Assembly (NCBI RefSeq): GCF_016458205.1 | Contig: NZ_JAEMED010000004.1 | Span: 1 to 64,000, forward strand | Direction: 5' to 3' | DNA: 64,000 nt | Source of the DNA: Streptococcus sp. 121 | Lineage (GTDB): Bacteria > Bacillota > Bacilli > Lactobacillales > Streptococcaceae | Part shown: piece by piece, positions 25,675 through 33,485 of the stretch | Layout of the letters: each line of letters starts with the position of its first letter | Numbering within the stretch: position 1 is the stretch's first letter | Translations under genes and position numbers: made by a program | The notes under the pieces: generated by a model | The model's input: only the letters and a program-made list of their open reading frames with translations | The model's database searches: none | What the model was told of the DNA's origin: nothing

Positions 25675-25992
25675 TCAAGAGTGGATAATCAGCGGAATTA
25701 GTACCGCTAAGAGGGCTATGGTGGTCCCTATAGACCACAAGATGAACTCTCGTTTGATCTTGCGTTCACGCTCTAATTCATCAATTCGCGCAAGAGACTG
25801 TTCTTCTCTAAAGCTGGAAAACATGAGTTGGGTTTTGGTAGCCATATCATCGATCCGATCATTGACTCTTTCAAATCGTTCATTGATTTTTTCAAAGCCC
25901 AATTGGGTGAGTTCACGATTGTAGCGCAACTCATTTTGAATCGCATCAAATTTTAAGTCGATTTCAGTCTTGGTGTAGTAGTTGTTCTCCAT
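25675..25992 (-). CDS. Coiled-coil tail-anchored protein, tandem copy 3 (105 aa)
   Basis: 105 residues: MENNYYTKTEIDLKFDAIQN, a coiled coil with one RFERVND heptad (FEKINERFERVNDRIDDM), a conserved charged helix (EEQSLARIDELERERKIKRE) and one C-terminal membrane segment (FILWSIGTTIALLAVLIPLI). It is nearly identical to the two upstream copies except for heptad number. CCCC-rich spacer and AGAAGGGGGGAAGAAC precede the ATG. Shares architecture with 3257-3532. No enzymatic motif; the N-terminus is probably cytoplasmic with the C-terminal tail in the membrane. Confidence 0.65.
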   Translation of the reverse strand: MENNYYTKTEIDLKFDAIQNELRYNRELTQLGFEKINERFERVNDRIDDMATKTQLMFSSFREEQSLARIDELERERKIKREFILWSIGTTIALLAVLIPLIIHS

Positions 25993-26011
25993 GTTCTTCC
26001 CCCCTTCTCTA

Positions 26012-26371
26012 TCAAGAACGGATAATCAGTGGAATTAGTACCGCTAAGAGAGCTATGGTAGTCCCTATAGACCACAAGATGAACTCTCGTTTGATCTTGC
26101 GTTCACGCTCTAATTCATCAACCCTTGCAAGAGACTGTTCTTCTCTAAAGTTGGAGAACATGAGTTGGGTTTTGGTCAATAGATCATCCATTCGGTTATT
26201 AACTCTTTCAAAACGATCATTTATTCTTTCGAATCTTTCATCAACTCTTTCAAATCGTTCATTGATTTTCTCAAAACCCAGCTGAGTCAGTTCGCGATTG
26301 TAGCGCAACTCATTTTGAATCGCATCAAATTTTAAGTCGATTTCAGTCTTGGTGTAGTAGTTGTTCTCCAT
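26012..26371 (-). CDS. Coiled-coil tail-anchored protein, tandem copy 2 (119 aa)
   Basis: 119 residues, same ends as the flanking copies but with three heptads in the middle (RFERVDE, RFERIND, RFERVNN). It is exactly 14 residues longer than copy 3 and seven longer than copy 1. The DNA of the ends is almost identical between copies, indicating recent duplication. The 19-bp spacer to copy 3 is also copied. Function unknown; see findings. Confidence 0.65.
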   Translation of the reverse strand: MENNYYTKTEIDLKFDAIQNELRYNRELTQLGFEKINERFERVDERFERINDRFERVNNRMDDLLTKTQLMFSNFREEQSLARVDELERERKIKREFILWSIGTTIALLAVLIPLIIRS

Positions 26372-26390
26372 GTTCTTCCCCCCTTCTCTA

Positions 26391-26729
26391 TCAAGAACGG
26401 ATAATCAGCGGAATTAGTACCGCTAAGAGAGCTATAGTGGTCCCTATAGACCACAAGATGAACTCTCGTTTGATCTTGCGTTCACGCTCTAATTCATCAA
26501 TCCTTGCAAGAGACTGTTCTTCTCTAAAGTTGGAGAACATGAGTTGGGTTTTGGTCAATAGATCATCCATACGATCATTGACTCTTTCGAATCTTTCATC
26601 AACTCTTTCAAAGCGTTCATTGATTTTCTCAAAACCCAATTGGGTGAGTTCGCGATTGTAGCGCAACTCATTTTGAATCGCATCAAATTTTAAGTCGATT
26701 TCGGTCTTGGTGTAATAGTTGTTCTCCAT
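26391..26729 (-). CDS. Coiled-coil tail-anchored protein, tandem copy 1 (112 aa)
   Basis: 112 residues with two heptads (RFERVDE, RFERVND). First gene of the tandem transcript, with GAGGAGGATAAAGT as ribosome site and a strong promoter about 195 bp upstream (26923-26951), which leaves a long leader. N-terminal MENNYYTKTEIDLKFD and the C-terminal anchor as in its copies. Confidence 0.65.
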   Translation of the reverse strand: MENNYYTKTEIDLKFDAIQNELRYNRELTQLGFEKINERFERVDERFERVNDRMDDLLTKTQLMFSNFREEQSLARIDELERERKIKREFILWSIGTTIALLAVLIPLIIRS

Positions 26730-26951
26730 ACTTTATCCTCCTCAAAAAACAAATTCATCCACTGATGACGGTCGACAAGGACTCTGACTACGATTTTCCT
26801 CCCCATAGGTAGGGAGTCTAAACTTCCTAGTTTTGTAGGTGGAACAGCATTTGGATTAGCTTTCAGAATGAGTCCGGTGACACCTTAATTGATTCAAGCT
26901 ATTCCCGACAATTCGTACCCCCAGTATAATCCTCCATGTGACAAGAGTCAA
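26730..26951 (-). promoter_or_regulatory. Strong promoter and about 190-nt leader of the tandem genes
   Basis: TTGACT (26946-26951), a 17-bp spacer and TATACT (26923-26928) make a near-consensus promoter on the minus strand. The transcript would have about 185-190 untranslated bases before the first tandem ATG, with several possible stems (GACTC...GAGTC; CTCCC...GGGGAG near 26810-26830). It is not a riboswitch class I recognise. Confidence 0.6.
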
Positions 26952-26969
26952 GTATTAAGAGAGCACCTC

Positions 26970-27953
26970 TTACAATCCAAAAATCCAAATTCCAACTAAG
27001 GCTAACATCAATTGAACCAGTCCAATGACCAGAATATAGGAGCCATAGATTGGAGCATTTTTCATAAAAGTTCGCAAATCTAGTCGGAGACCAATGGCTG
27101 CCAGAGCCAACCATTCCAACCAAGTCATCAAACTTTGAAGGTTAGACGTTAAGGCCTCTGGTAACTCCAATAAGGTGTTTAGCAGACTCGCCAAGATAAA
27201 TCCGTAGAGGTAATAAGGAACTTTTTTCAAGAGACAAGCCTTCTTGACTGCTCCCGCTTCTTTTTCTTTTTTCCAAAATTCAAGGAAAAAAAGGACAGGA
27301 ACCAGATAAAGAATGCGGGTCAGTTTAAAGAGCATAGCCAAGGGAAGCACGGCCGGGGCAAGAAGGGTGGCCGCTGCAGCAACTTGCCCAACAGATTGCA
27401 GGGTACCGCCAATGAGAGCAGCTTGCTGTAGTTCTTGGAAATGGAGCAGAGCAGCGGCTAGAGGGAAGAGAAACATGAGCAAGGTTCCCAAGAGATTCAC
27501 TAGAACAATGGCTGTCCCCTTCTCCTGCTCGGAAACCTTGGTCATAGGAGCTAGAGCCCCAATCGCTGATGATCCACAGATGGCCGTTCCACCAGCCAAC
27601 AATATCGACGCATCCTGCGAGAAACCTAGCCTCTGAGCCAGTTTATAACTAGCTCCTAAAGATAGGATAAACACGAAGCTCACAAAAGCCATAGAGGGAA
27701 TCCCCATCTGGCTAAAATTTTTGGTATCCATGGTAAAGGCTAGAAGAATAATGGCATATTCCAAGAATCGACGTTCCGCCAATTTCGTTCCCAAGTTTAA
27801 TTGGGGAGACCGAAGGAGCGTATTCCCCAGGATCATCCCCAGTACAAGGGTCAAGGGAGCAACTCCAACCAAGGGAATAAACTGAGCCAAAATAACGGCT
27901 AAGATTGTTACAAAAAGAGCGGCCACAAGGCCGGGGAGGTGATGGCGTGTCAT
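26970..27953 (-). CDS. YeiH-family putative sulfate exporter (UPF0324)
   Basis: About 327 residues from ATG 27953 (AGAAAGGATTGT upstream); the longer reading to 28013 lacks a ribosome site and runs into repeat DNA. About ten membrane helices. Family landmarks are LAGGTAICGSSAIGALAPM (about 135-155) and QSVGQVAAAATLLAP near the middle, typical of the YeiH/PSE putative sulfate exporter family. It lies alone between repeat elements and the tandem coiled-coil genes. Substrate in streptococci is unproven. Confidence 0.85.
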   Translation of the reverse strand: MTRHHLPGLVAALFVTILAVILAQFIPLVGVAPLTLVLGMILGNTLLRSPQLNLGTKLAERRFLEYAIILLAFTMDTKNFSQMGIPSMAFVSFVFILSLGASYKLAQRLGFSQDASILLAGGTAICGSSAIGALAPMTKVSEQEKGTAIVLVNLLGTLLMFLFPLAAALLHFQELQQAALIGGTLQSVGQVAAAATLLAPAVLPLAMLFKLTRILYLVPVLFFLEFWKKEKEAGAVKKACLLKKVPYYLYGFILASLLNTLLELPEALTSNLQSLMTWLEWLALAAIGLRLDLRTFMKNAPIYGSYILVIGLVQLMLALVGIWIFGL

Positions 27954-28010
27954 ACAATCCTTTCTAAAAACTCCCTCACCCCTAGCTTCCAGAGGAGGGA
28001 GAAAATAGTG

Positions 28011-28120
28011 CAACAGGTCTGGGAGACCTGTTGAATTTTATCCATTAAGCATGCAAGGCATGCAATCAATAAGTTCATCAAAGAGGCTTGACAAAGTCAG
28101 ATTTTGAAATCCAATGAGTA
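28011..28120. repeat. Dispersed repeat, copy 2
   Basis: CAACAGGTCT-GGG-AGACCTGTTG hairpin, then AAGCATGCAAGGCATGCAATC and GAGGCTTGACAAAGTCAGATT up to CCAATGAGTA. It parallels 17186-17296, and its last 50 bp (28071-28120) are identical, inverted, to 57543-57592. It abuts the RUP-like element that starts at 28121. Confidence 0.75.
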
Positions 28121-28282
28121 TATACTCTTTTAGTTTATCTTTTATTACTGTGTTAGCTCGTCTTGCCGTACTTATTTGAAACTTTCTTCGAAAATTGTAT
28201 CGGCAAGCTCAAAATCTCCCCCAGAGATTTTGAGCTGTCTACGAATCGCTGCCTTGTACTAAAAGCAAACTAAAAGACTATA
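28121..28282. mobile_element. RUP-like element with internal insertion, copy A (162 bp)
   Basis: The ends match the 107-bp element at 38543-38649: TATACTCTTTTAGTTTATCT at the left and AAGCAAACTAAAAGACTATA at the right. The middle is replaced by about 75 bp containing a perfect hairpin (CTCAAAATCTC-CCCC-AGAGATTTTGAG, 28209-28235). The right end is followed by two more copies of the 10-mer TAAAAGACTA (to 28300). Non-autonomous, RUP-type (IS630-related) by analogy with pneumococcus. Confidence 0.65.
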
Positions 28283-28309
28283 AAAGACTATAAAAGACTA
28301 TGAAATTAC

Positions 28310-28367
28310 AAAAACTTGTTCGTCACCACTCTCATCATTCACAAAATGGAGAAACGAACAAGTTTTG
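28310..28367 (-). terminator. Terminator of the cps-galE transcript
   Basis: AAAACTTGTTCGT with exact complement ACGAACAAGTTTT around a 32-nt loop, just after the galE stop codon (28375) and adjacent to the repeat elements. Together with copies A and 2 it fills the 360-bp gap 28014-28374. Confidence 0.7.
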
Positions 28368-28374
28368 GAATTCC

Positions 28375-29394
28375 TTAATCCTGAAATCCATTGGGGTTCA
28401 AGCGCTGCCACTTCCAGGCATGACGACACATCTCTTCCAGTCCGAGTTGGGCCTCCCAGCCCAACTCTTCTCGAGCCTTAGTGGGGTCTGCGTAACAGGC
28501 AGCGATATCGCCGGGTCTCCGAGAATAAATCTGATAGGGTATTTCCTGACCAGCTGTTTGGCTAAGACCTCTAATCATTTCCAAAACGGAATAGCCTTGA
28601 CCAGTCCCTAAATTGTAAACAGATAGGCCTGATCCTGTTGCCCATCGTTTCATTGCTGCCACGTGCCCCCGGCTAAGGTCTTGGATATGGATATAATCCC
28701 TCACACCTGTTCCATCAGGAGTGGCATAATTATCCCCAAAGACCCGAACATGGTCACGTAATCCACAGGCAACCTGAGTGATGTAGGGAACTAGGTTACT
28801 GGGAATTCCTTGGGGATGCTCTCCTAAACGTCCACTAGGATGGGCACCAATGGGATTAAAGTAACGGAGAATGACCAGATTCCAGCTTCCATCAGCAGCA
28901 AATAGATCTCGAAGAATCTCTTCACCCATAAGCTTGGTTCGGCCATAGGGATTGGTAACAGATAGAGGGGCTGTTTCTGTCAAGGGCAGTTCTTGGGGAT
29001 CCCCGTAAACGGTGGCAGAGGAGGAAAAAATGAGGTTTCGGCAGCCAACACTTTGCATGACTTCCAGCAAATGAAGCAGGCCTACAAGATTATTGTCATA
29101 GTAAGCCAGGGGTATCTGTGAAGATTCCCCAACTGCCTTAAAGCCAGCAAAGTGAATAACCCCTGTCACCTCTTCTTTTTGGAATATCTGCTCTAGCAGA
29201 CCCTTATCCCGCACATCTCCTACATAAACAGGGAAAGCCTGGCCGGTCAATTCCTTGACCACTTCCAGGCTTTTGGGATGCGAATTGCTGAAGTTGTCTA
29301 AGACCACCACTCGATGGCTGGTCTCCAACAACTCTAAAACGGTATGAGAACCGATATAACCGGCCCCACCTGTCACCAAGATTGTTTCTGCCAT
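28375..29394 (-). CDS. galE: UDP-glucose 4-epimerase
   Basis: 339 residues, an extended SDR with GGAGYIGSHTVLEL (NAD+ loop, residues 8-21), SSSATVYGDP, catalytic Y-x-x-x-K in NPYGRTKLMGE (about 149-153) and RYFNPIGAHPSG. It interconverts UDP-glucose and UDP-galactose (or the N-acetyl forms) for cell-surface polysaccharide. It follows cpsD by 17 bp and is the last gene of the cps transcript, in the place where serotype-specific glycosyltransferases would normally start. Confidence 0.95.
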   Translation of the reverse strand: MAETILVTGGAGYIGSHTVLELLETSHRVVVLDNFSNSHPKSLEVVKELTGQAFPVYVGDVRDKGLLEQIFQKEEVTGVIHFAGFKAVGESSQIPLAYYDNNLVGLLHLLEVMQSVGCRNLIFSSSATVYGDPQELPLTETAPLSVTNPYGRTKLMGEEILRDLFAADGSWNLVILRYFNPIGAHPSGRLGEHPQGIPSNLVPYITQVACGLRDHVRVFGDNYATPDGTGVRDYIHIQDLSRGHVAAMKRWATGSGLSVYNLGTGQGYSVLEMIRGLSQTAGQEIPYQIYSRRPGDIAACYADPTKAREELGWEAQLGLEEMCRHAWKWQRLNPNGFQD

Positions 29395-29411
29395 CCGCTC
29401 TTCCCCTTCCC

Positions 29412-30182
29412 TTATTTCTTCTTATCGCGGTTTCGACGTGAATTGCTTCGTTTTTCTTTATTTCTCTTGGATTTTTTCTTTTCTTTTTGAGTTTTTTTTC
29501 CGTAATTTCCGTAATCACCGTAGGAACCGTAGGAACCATAGCGCTCCATATTGGTGTCCACCTTGTTGAGGATCACACCAAGGAAAGGTGTTCCGGTTTG
29601 CTCCAATTGCTCCACCGCTTTTTCAACAGCACGGCGTTTATTAGAACCCGACTCCACCACCAAGATAGTCGCGTCTCCTTGTTGAGTGATGATCGCCGCA
29701 TCAATAACCATCCCAATCGGTGGAGTATCAATGATGATATAGTCATAGTACTTGCGTAAAATACCAATCATCTTGTTAAAGTTCAGGCTTTGCAAGAGTC
29801 CAGTCGGGTTTGGGGAAACCGGACCAGATTGAATGACATAGAGATTCTCAATGTCTGTATCACAGAGCCCTTCCGATAAATCGGTTTTTCCTGTCAGATA
29901 GTCTGTCAAACCTGTGATTTTATCCCGCGTTGAAAACACACCAGACATCACACTGTTCCGAATATCCGCATCCACCAGAAGAGTTTGGTAACCAGACCGA
30001 GCAAAAGCAATGGCCAAGTTCACGGAGGTCGTTGACTTCCCCTCTCCAGGCTGTACGGAACTAATGGAGATGACATCAATGCTGTCACCACTCAACTGAA
30101 TATTGGTTCGTAGGGCGTTATAGTATTCTTCGGTTTTTTCCGCATCCTCTCGACGCGTCCGATTTAGTTTTAATGTTGGCAT
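29412..30182 (-). CDS. cpsD: Capsule tyrosine autokinase CpsD (Wze) with basic tail
   Basis: 256 residues. BY-kinase motifs: Walker A PGEGKSTTSVNLA (about 47-59), Walker A' LLVDADIRNS, Walker B YIIIDTPP. The C-terminal tyrosine cluster RYGSYGSYGDYGNYG (about 214-228) is the autophosphorylation site controlling capsule chain length. Unusually, 28 further residues that are mostly Lys/Arg/Asn/Ser follow the cluster, whereas typical CpsD ends within a few residues of it. The kinase needs the CpsC activator domain encoded upstream. Confidence 0.92.
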   Translation of the reverse strand: MPTLKLNRTRREDAEKTEEYYNALRTNIQLSGDSIDVISISSVQPGEGKSTTSVNLAIAFARSGYQTLLVDADIRNSVMSGVFSTRDKITGLTDYLTGKTDLSEGLCDTDIENLYVIQSGPVSPNPTGLLQSLNFNKMIGILRKYYDYIIIDTPPIGMVIDAAIITQQGDATILVVESGSNKRRAVEKAVEQLEQTGTPFLGVILNKVDTNMERYGSYGSYGDYGNYGKKTQKEKKKSKRNKEKRSNSRRNRDKKK

Positions 30183-30195
30183 ACAGCTAGCTCCC

Positions 30196-30891
30196 TTACT
30201 TTAGTTTGGCAAAATCTGGCACTACACCCAAAAGGGGCAAGCCCATCATCTCTTCCACATCTTCTGGCTTCTTCACGCGGTCATCGACGATTTCTGCAAC
30301 CAAGATAATCACAACCATCAAGGCTCCTCCGGCTACAAAACCAAGGAGAACATTGCGGCGAATGTTTGGTGAAACGGGCTGGCTGTTGACTTGTCCTTCT
30401 TCCAAGGTCGTTACATCAGACACGCGAGTAACTTCAATAATCTTATCAGCCGCTGCTTGACGGACACCATTAACAATCCGCGCGGCTTCTTCAGCTGATT
30501 CATCTTGTACACTGATCGATACAATCCGCGTATCTGCCGGCACCGTTACGTTGATTTTAGAGGCCAACTGAGAGGTTCCCATGTCCAAACCGAGTTCAGA
30601 TACAACCCGGCTCATCACATCTTGGGAGAGAATGATTTCTTTGTAGTCCTTAACCAGGTAACTACCGGCCTGAAGGTCTTGGTTGGTCAAACCCGGATTG
30701 TCTTGTTGCTGGCGGTTCACCACGTAAATCCGAGTTGTACTTTGGTACATGGGAGTGGCTACATAGAGGCTATAACCCAAGGCCATAATCGCCACGAGCA
30801 AGGAGAAGAAGAGGACCAAAAACTTGCGTTTCCAGACGGTACGTATCAAACTAAGCACGTCCACTTCCACTTGGTTATTTTGCTTTTTCAT
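30196..30891 (-). CDS. cpsC: Capsule chain-length regulator CpsC (Wzd)
   Basis: 231 residues: Wzz domain with two membrane helices (about 29-49 and 180-202), an outside loop in between containing YQSTTRIYVVNRQQQDN, and a short cytoplasmic tail (VDDRVKKPEDVEEMMGLPLL) that activates CpsD. It forms the membrane half of the tyrosine-kinase complex. Nine bases separate it from cpsB. Confidence 0.92.
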   Translation of the reverse strand: MKKQNNQVEVDVLSLIRTVWKRKFLVLFFSLLVAIMALGYSLYVATPMYQSTTRIYVVNRQQQDNPGLTNQDLQAGSYLVKDYKEIILSQDVMSRVVSELGLDMGTSQLASKINVTVPADTRIVSISVQDESAEEAARIVNGVRQAAADKIIEVTRVSDVTTLEEGQVNSQPVSPNIRRNVLLGFVAGGALMVVIILVAEIVDDRVKKPEDVEEMMGLPLLGVVPDFAKLK

Positions 30892-30899
30892 GAGTTCTC

Positions 30900-31631
30900 C
30901 TATATAATTTCATCTTCTAGTAACAATTCTTGATTGGTGATAAAGAGCCGATGCGCTCGCTCCAAGCCATAATTTTTCCGAATCAGTTTATAAGCCTGAT
31001 CCATGTATGGAGGTCGTCTATCCAAATTGTGCATATCGCTTGCGACAAAATGGACCAAATCTTGGTCCAAAAAGAAACGGGCCCTTTTCTTCATGAATTT
31101 GTACTTATCCCCAAAGAGCTTGGGGGGAAGCACGGACGAGGAATTAATCTGCATGTAGCAGCCCATATTAATGAGTTCCTTGACCTTGTCAGCATCCATA
31201 TCCAAGGCATGGTAGCGTTCAATGTGGGCCACCACAGGAGTAATCCCTAATTGCAGAATAGCTGAAAGAGCCTTATGAATGTCCCGGTAGGGCGTGTCCA
31301 TGCTAAATTCGATTAGGGCATATCCAGTCCCACCTAGAGTAGGAATGGTCCGCTCTTCTAATTTTTTCAAAGCATCTGAATTGAAATAAATCTCGGCACC
31401 ATAAAGAATGGTGAATCCAGGGCCAATTTCAGATTCTAAGGCTTTGATCTGCTGAAAATTTGTCTCAAACTTATCTTCCGGGGTATCAAAGAGAGCCCTA
31501 CGACGATGGGAGGTCGCAATGACGGTTCGAACACCTTGGCGATAGGATTCTTCCAAAAGAGCCCTGGTATCTTCGAGTGTCTGAGCCCCATCATCCACAT
31601 CAAAAATAATGTGTGAGTGAATATCAATCAT
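30900..31631 (-). CDS. cpsB: Capsule protein-tyrosine phosphatase CpsB (Wzh)
   Basis: 243 residues from ATG 31631 (TTTTGGAGGGACAATAAG upstream, inside the cpsA end); a longer reading overlaps cpsA and is rejected. PHP-family phosphatase: MIDIHSHIIFDVDDGAQ with the metal-binding H-x-H, later VVAHIERY and FVASDMHNLDRR. It dephosphorylates CpsD and so balances capsule synthesis. Second gene of the cps operon. Confidence 0.93.
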   Translation of the reverse strand: MIDIHSHIIFDVDDGAQTLEDTRALLEESYRQGVRTVIATSHRRRALFDTPEDKFETNFQQIKALESEIGPGFTILYGAEIYFNSDALKKLEERTIPTLGGTGYALIEFSMDTPYRDIHKALSAILQLGITPVVAHIERYHALDMDADKVKELINMGCYMQINSSSVLPPKLFGDKYKFMKKRARFFLDQDLVHFVASDMHNLDRRPPYMDQAYKLIRKNYGLERAHRLFITNQELLLEDEII

Positions 31632-31632
31632 C

Positions 31633-33084
31633 TTATTGTCCCTCCAAAACTGCTTGGATTTTGGATTTGGCATTTGCTAGGCTATCGGGGTTAATCTCCA
31701 TGACATAGAGCTGGGAACCTGGCATGGCATAAGATGGTTTGTCCATGGTTCCGGTTCCTTCAATTGCCTGTGACTCAATCTGGTATTGACCACCTGATTC
31801 CAGCTGGCTGTTCATCAAGGTCATCATGGTTTCCAAACTCATGTCGGTTTGGATAGAATCCTGCAGACCTTGAATGATTTGTGGGTAGTTTCGTAAAGCC
31901 TCGGTGGACATCAGTTTGCGCAAGACAGCTGCAATAACCTTTTCTTGGTTCTTACCACGATCGTTGTCTCCACCATCAAGGCCATAGCGCTCCCGCACAA
32001 AAGCCAGCGCTTTATCTGAATCCAGATGAACAGTGCCAACTGGAAATTCATAATTCCCATGAAGACTGGTAAAGGCTTGATCGTTCTCCACATCGACCCC
32101 TCCAACCAAGTCAATCAATTTGAGGAAGGATGTAAAATTGAGGCGGACATAGTAATTGATTGGTATCTCATAAAGATTTTCCAGCGTGTGGATAGAGGCA
32201 TCCACACCGTAAATACCTGCATGGGTCAATTTATCTGGCTGGTTGTTTCCACCATCTGCAATGGGAACATAGGAGTCCCGAGGAGTAGTCGTCAAGAGAA
32301 TCTTCTGGGTCTCACGGTTAACAGTCATCAAAATATTAACATCTGAGCGAGATACAGAAGTGATGGGCCCATAAGTATCAATCCCACTGATATAGATGGT
32401 GAAGGCTTGAGCATTCGGGTCTTGACGACCTGTCTCCAACTTCCGTCTTACCTTCATGGTGTAAAGAGGAGTCAAATTGTCCTGGAAGTTTGGATACTCA
32501 CTTTCGATGGTATCGGCAAAAATACTATTGACGACAATGGCCTGTGCTTGACCTTCTTGCAATTGCTTATAAGCATCTACGTAAGAGGATGAGGTGTCGA
32601 AATTTGGAGTCACCTGCTTTTTCGCACTTAAGTCTTCCTGCAATTTCGTCACGTTATCCCGGTCGGTATCCATTGGTGCTAAAATTTTCTCCACCTGACT
32701 AATGTCCTTACGGTCACTGTCTTTAGGAACATAGACGGTCAATTCATACTCTGTGTAGTTGGCCTGATGATTGAGGCGCGTGGAAAGACCTACCAACTGT
32801 TGGACCCCAATCGAAGACAATCCCGTTGACACCAATCCGACTACCAAAACTAGCGTTACCCAAACACGCCCAGGGAAACGCAAAAGCACCCAGAATAGAA
32901 TTCCTAAAACTACTATGGCCAGGAAGGACAACATCAAATTAACATGGTAGACCGCTAAAATGTTATAGCGAATCACACTGTAAATCAGATAAGCGGATAG
33001 CAGAAAGACTAAGCCCCATAGGAACCAGTTGACGATTTGCAAAACAGGGTTGGACCTAACCCGATTTCTTCTACTTCTTGACAT
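31633..33084 (-). CDS. cpsA: LytR-CpsA-Psr family protein CpsA (Wzg)
   Basis: About 483 residues from ATG 33084 (GAAAGGAAAAG upstream). Three N-terminal membrane helices (to about residue 115), an accessory domain, and the LCP catalytic domain (about 240-400) with [32 protein letters not shown] and [23 protein letters not shown] proteins transfer undecaprenyl-linked glycopolymers such as capsule or teichoic acids to peptidoglycan. First gene of the cps transcript; promoter at 33265-33291. Confidence 0.93.
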   Translation of the reverse strand: MSRSRRNRVRSNPVLQIVNWFLWGLVFLLSAYLIYSVIRYNILAVYHVNLMLSFLAIVVLGILFWVLLRFPGRVWVTLVLVVGLVSTGLSSIGVQQLVGLSTRLNHQANYTEYELTVYVPKDSDRKDISQVEKILAPMDTDRDNVTKLQEDLSAKKQVTPNFDTSSSYVDAYKQLQEGQAQAIVVNSIFADTIESEYPNFQDNLTPLYTMKVRRKLETGRQDPNAQAFTIYISGIDTYGPITSVSRSDVNILMTVNRETQKILLTTTPRDSYVPIADGGNNQPDKLTHAGIYGVDASIHTLENLYEIPINYYVRLNFTSFLKLIDLVGGVDVENDQAFTSLHGNYEFPVGTVHLDSDKALAFVRERYGLDGGDNDRGKNQEKVIAAVLRKLMSTEALRNYPQIIQGLQDSIQTDMSLETMMTLMNSQLESGGQYQIESQAIEGTGTMDKPSYAMPGSQLYVMEINPDSLANAKSKIQAVLEGQ

Positions 33085-33264
33085 CTTTTCCTTTCGGAAA
33101 CCCAATGGGCTCCATCCTTACTTTTTTCAAAATTCTTACACTCCCGCCCAGATTTCATACCCGGTAGCGGTCGTAACCAATCCAAAAATGGATTCCGTTC
33201 AAAGGTGGTCACTCCCAGCCTCACTTATCTTGCAAGAAAATCTGACCACTCTTCAATCTCTCCT

Positions 33265-33291
33265 ATTATACCACAAATCCTGATTTGTCAA
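33265..33291 (-). promoter_or_regulatory. cps operon promoter with extended -10
   Basis: TTGACA (33286-33291), a 15-bp spacer ending TGTGG, and TATAAT (33265-33270). The TG-G before the -10 compensates the short spacer. The predicted leader is about 175 nt and contains GTGGTCA...TGACCAC, a 7-bp stem around roughly 30 nt, and AATCCATTTTTGGATT. Confidence 0.75.
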
Positions 33292-33301
33292 GCTTTCTAA
33301 A

Positions 33302-33326
33302 CCAAAAAAGAGGCCAGAAGCCTCTC
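33302..33326 (-). terminator. Terminator before the cps promoter
   Basis: GAGAGGC-TTCTG-GCCTCTTTTTTGG on the minus strand ends the transcript of the 49-aa gene and isolates the cps promoter. Confidence 0.75.
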
Positions 33327-33330
33327 ACAG

Positions 33331-33480
33331 TTATCCCTCTTTTTGCTGGGACTGCAATTTTTTCATTTTTTCAAGCAAGGCTGTCTTTGAAGTTGGTTTT
33401 GCTTCCTGTTTTCGTGCTTGTTTTTCATGGAAGCGACGAACCTGAGCCTTGCCCTTATCATCTAATTGATATTTACCCAT
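33331..33480 (-). CDS. Small basic conserved protein (49 aa)
   Basis: 49 residues beginning MGKYQLDDKGKAQVRRFHEK and ending LEKMKKLQSQQKEG. It is highly charged, helical and without membrane segments. It starts five bases after the stop of the membrane-protein gene, so translation may be coupled; AAAGAAAG is a weak ribosome site. I recall short proteins of this form as conserved in streptococci with no assigned role. Confidence 0.6.
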   Translation of the reverse strand: MGKYQLDDKGKAQVRRFHEKQARKQEAKPTSKTALLEKMKKLQSQQKEG

Positions 33481-33485
33481 CGATA

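Noticed and set aside
26730-26925. tmRNA, 6S or known riboswitch in the leader
   Set aside because: No tRNA-like ends, tag frame or recognisable aptamer core could be found by eye.
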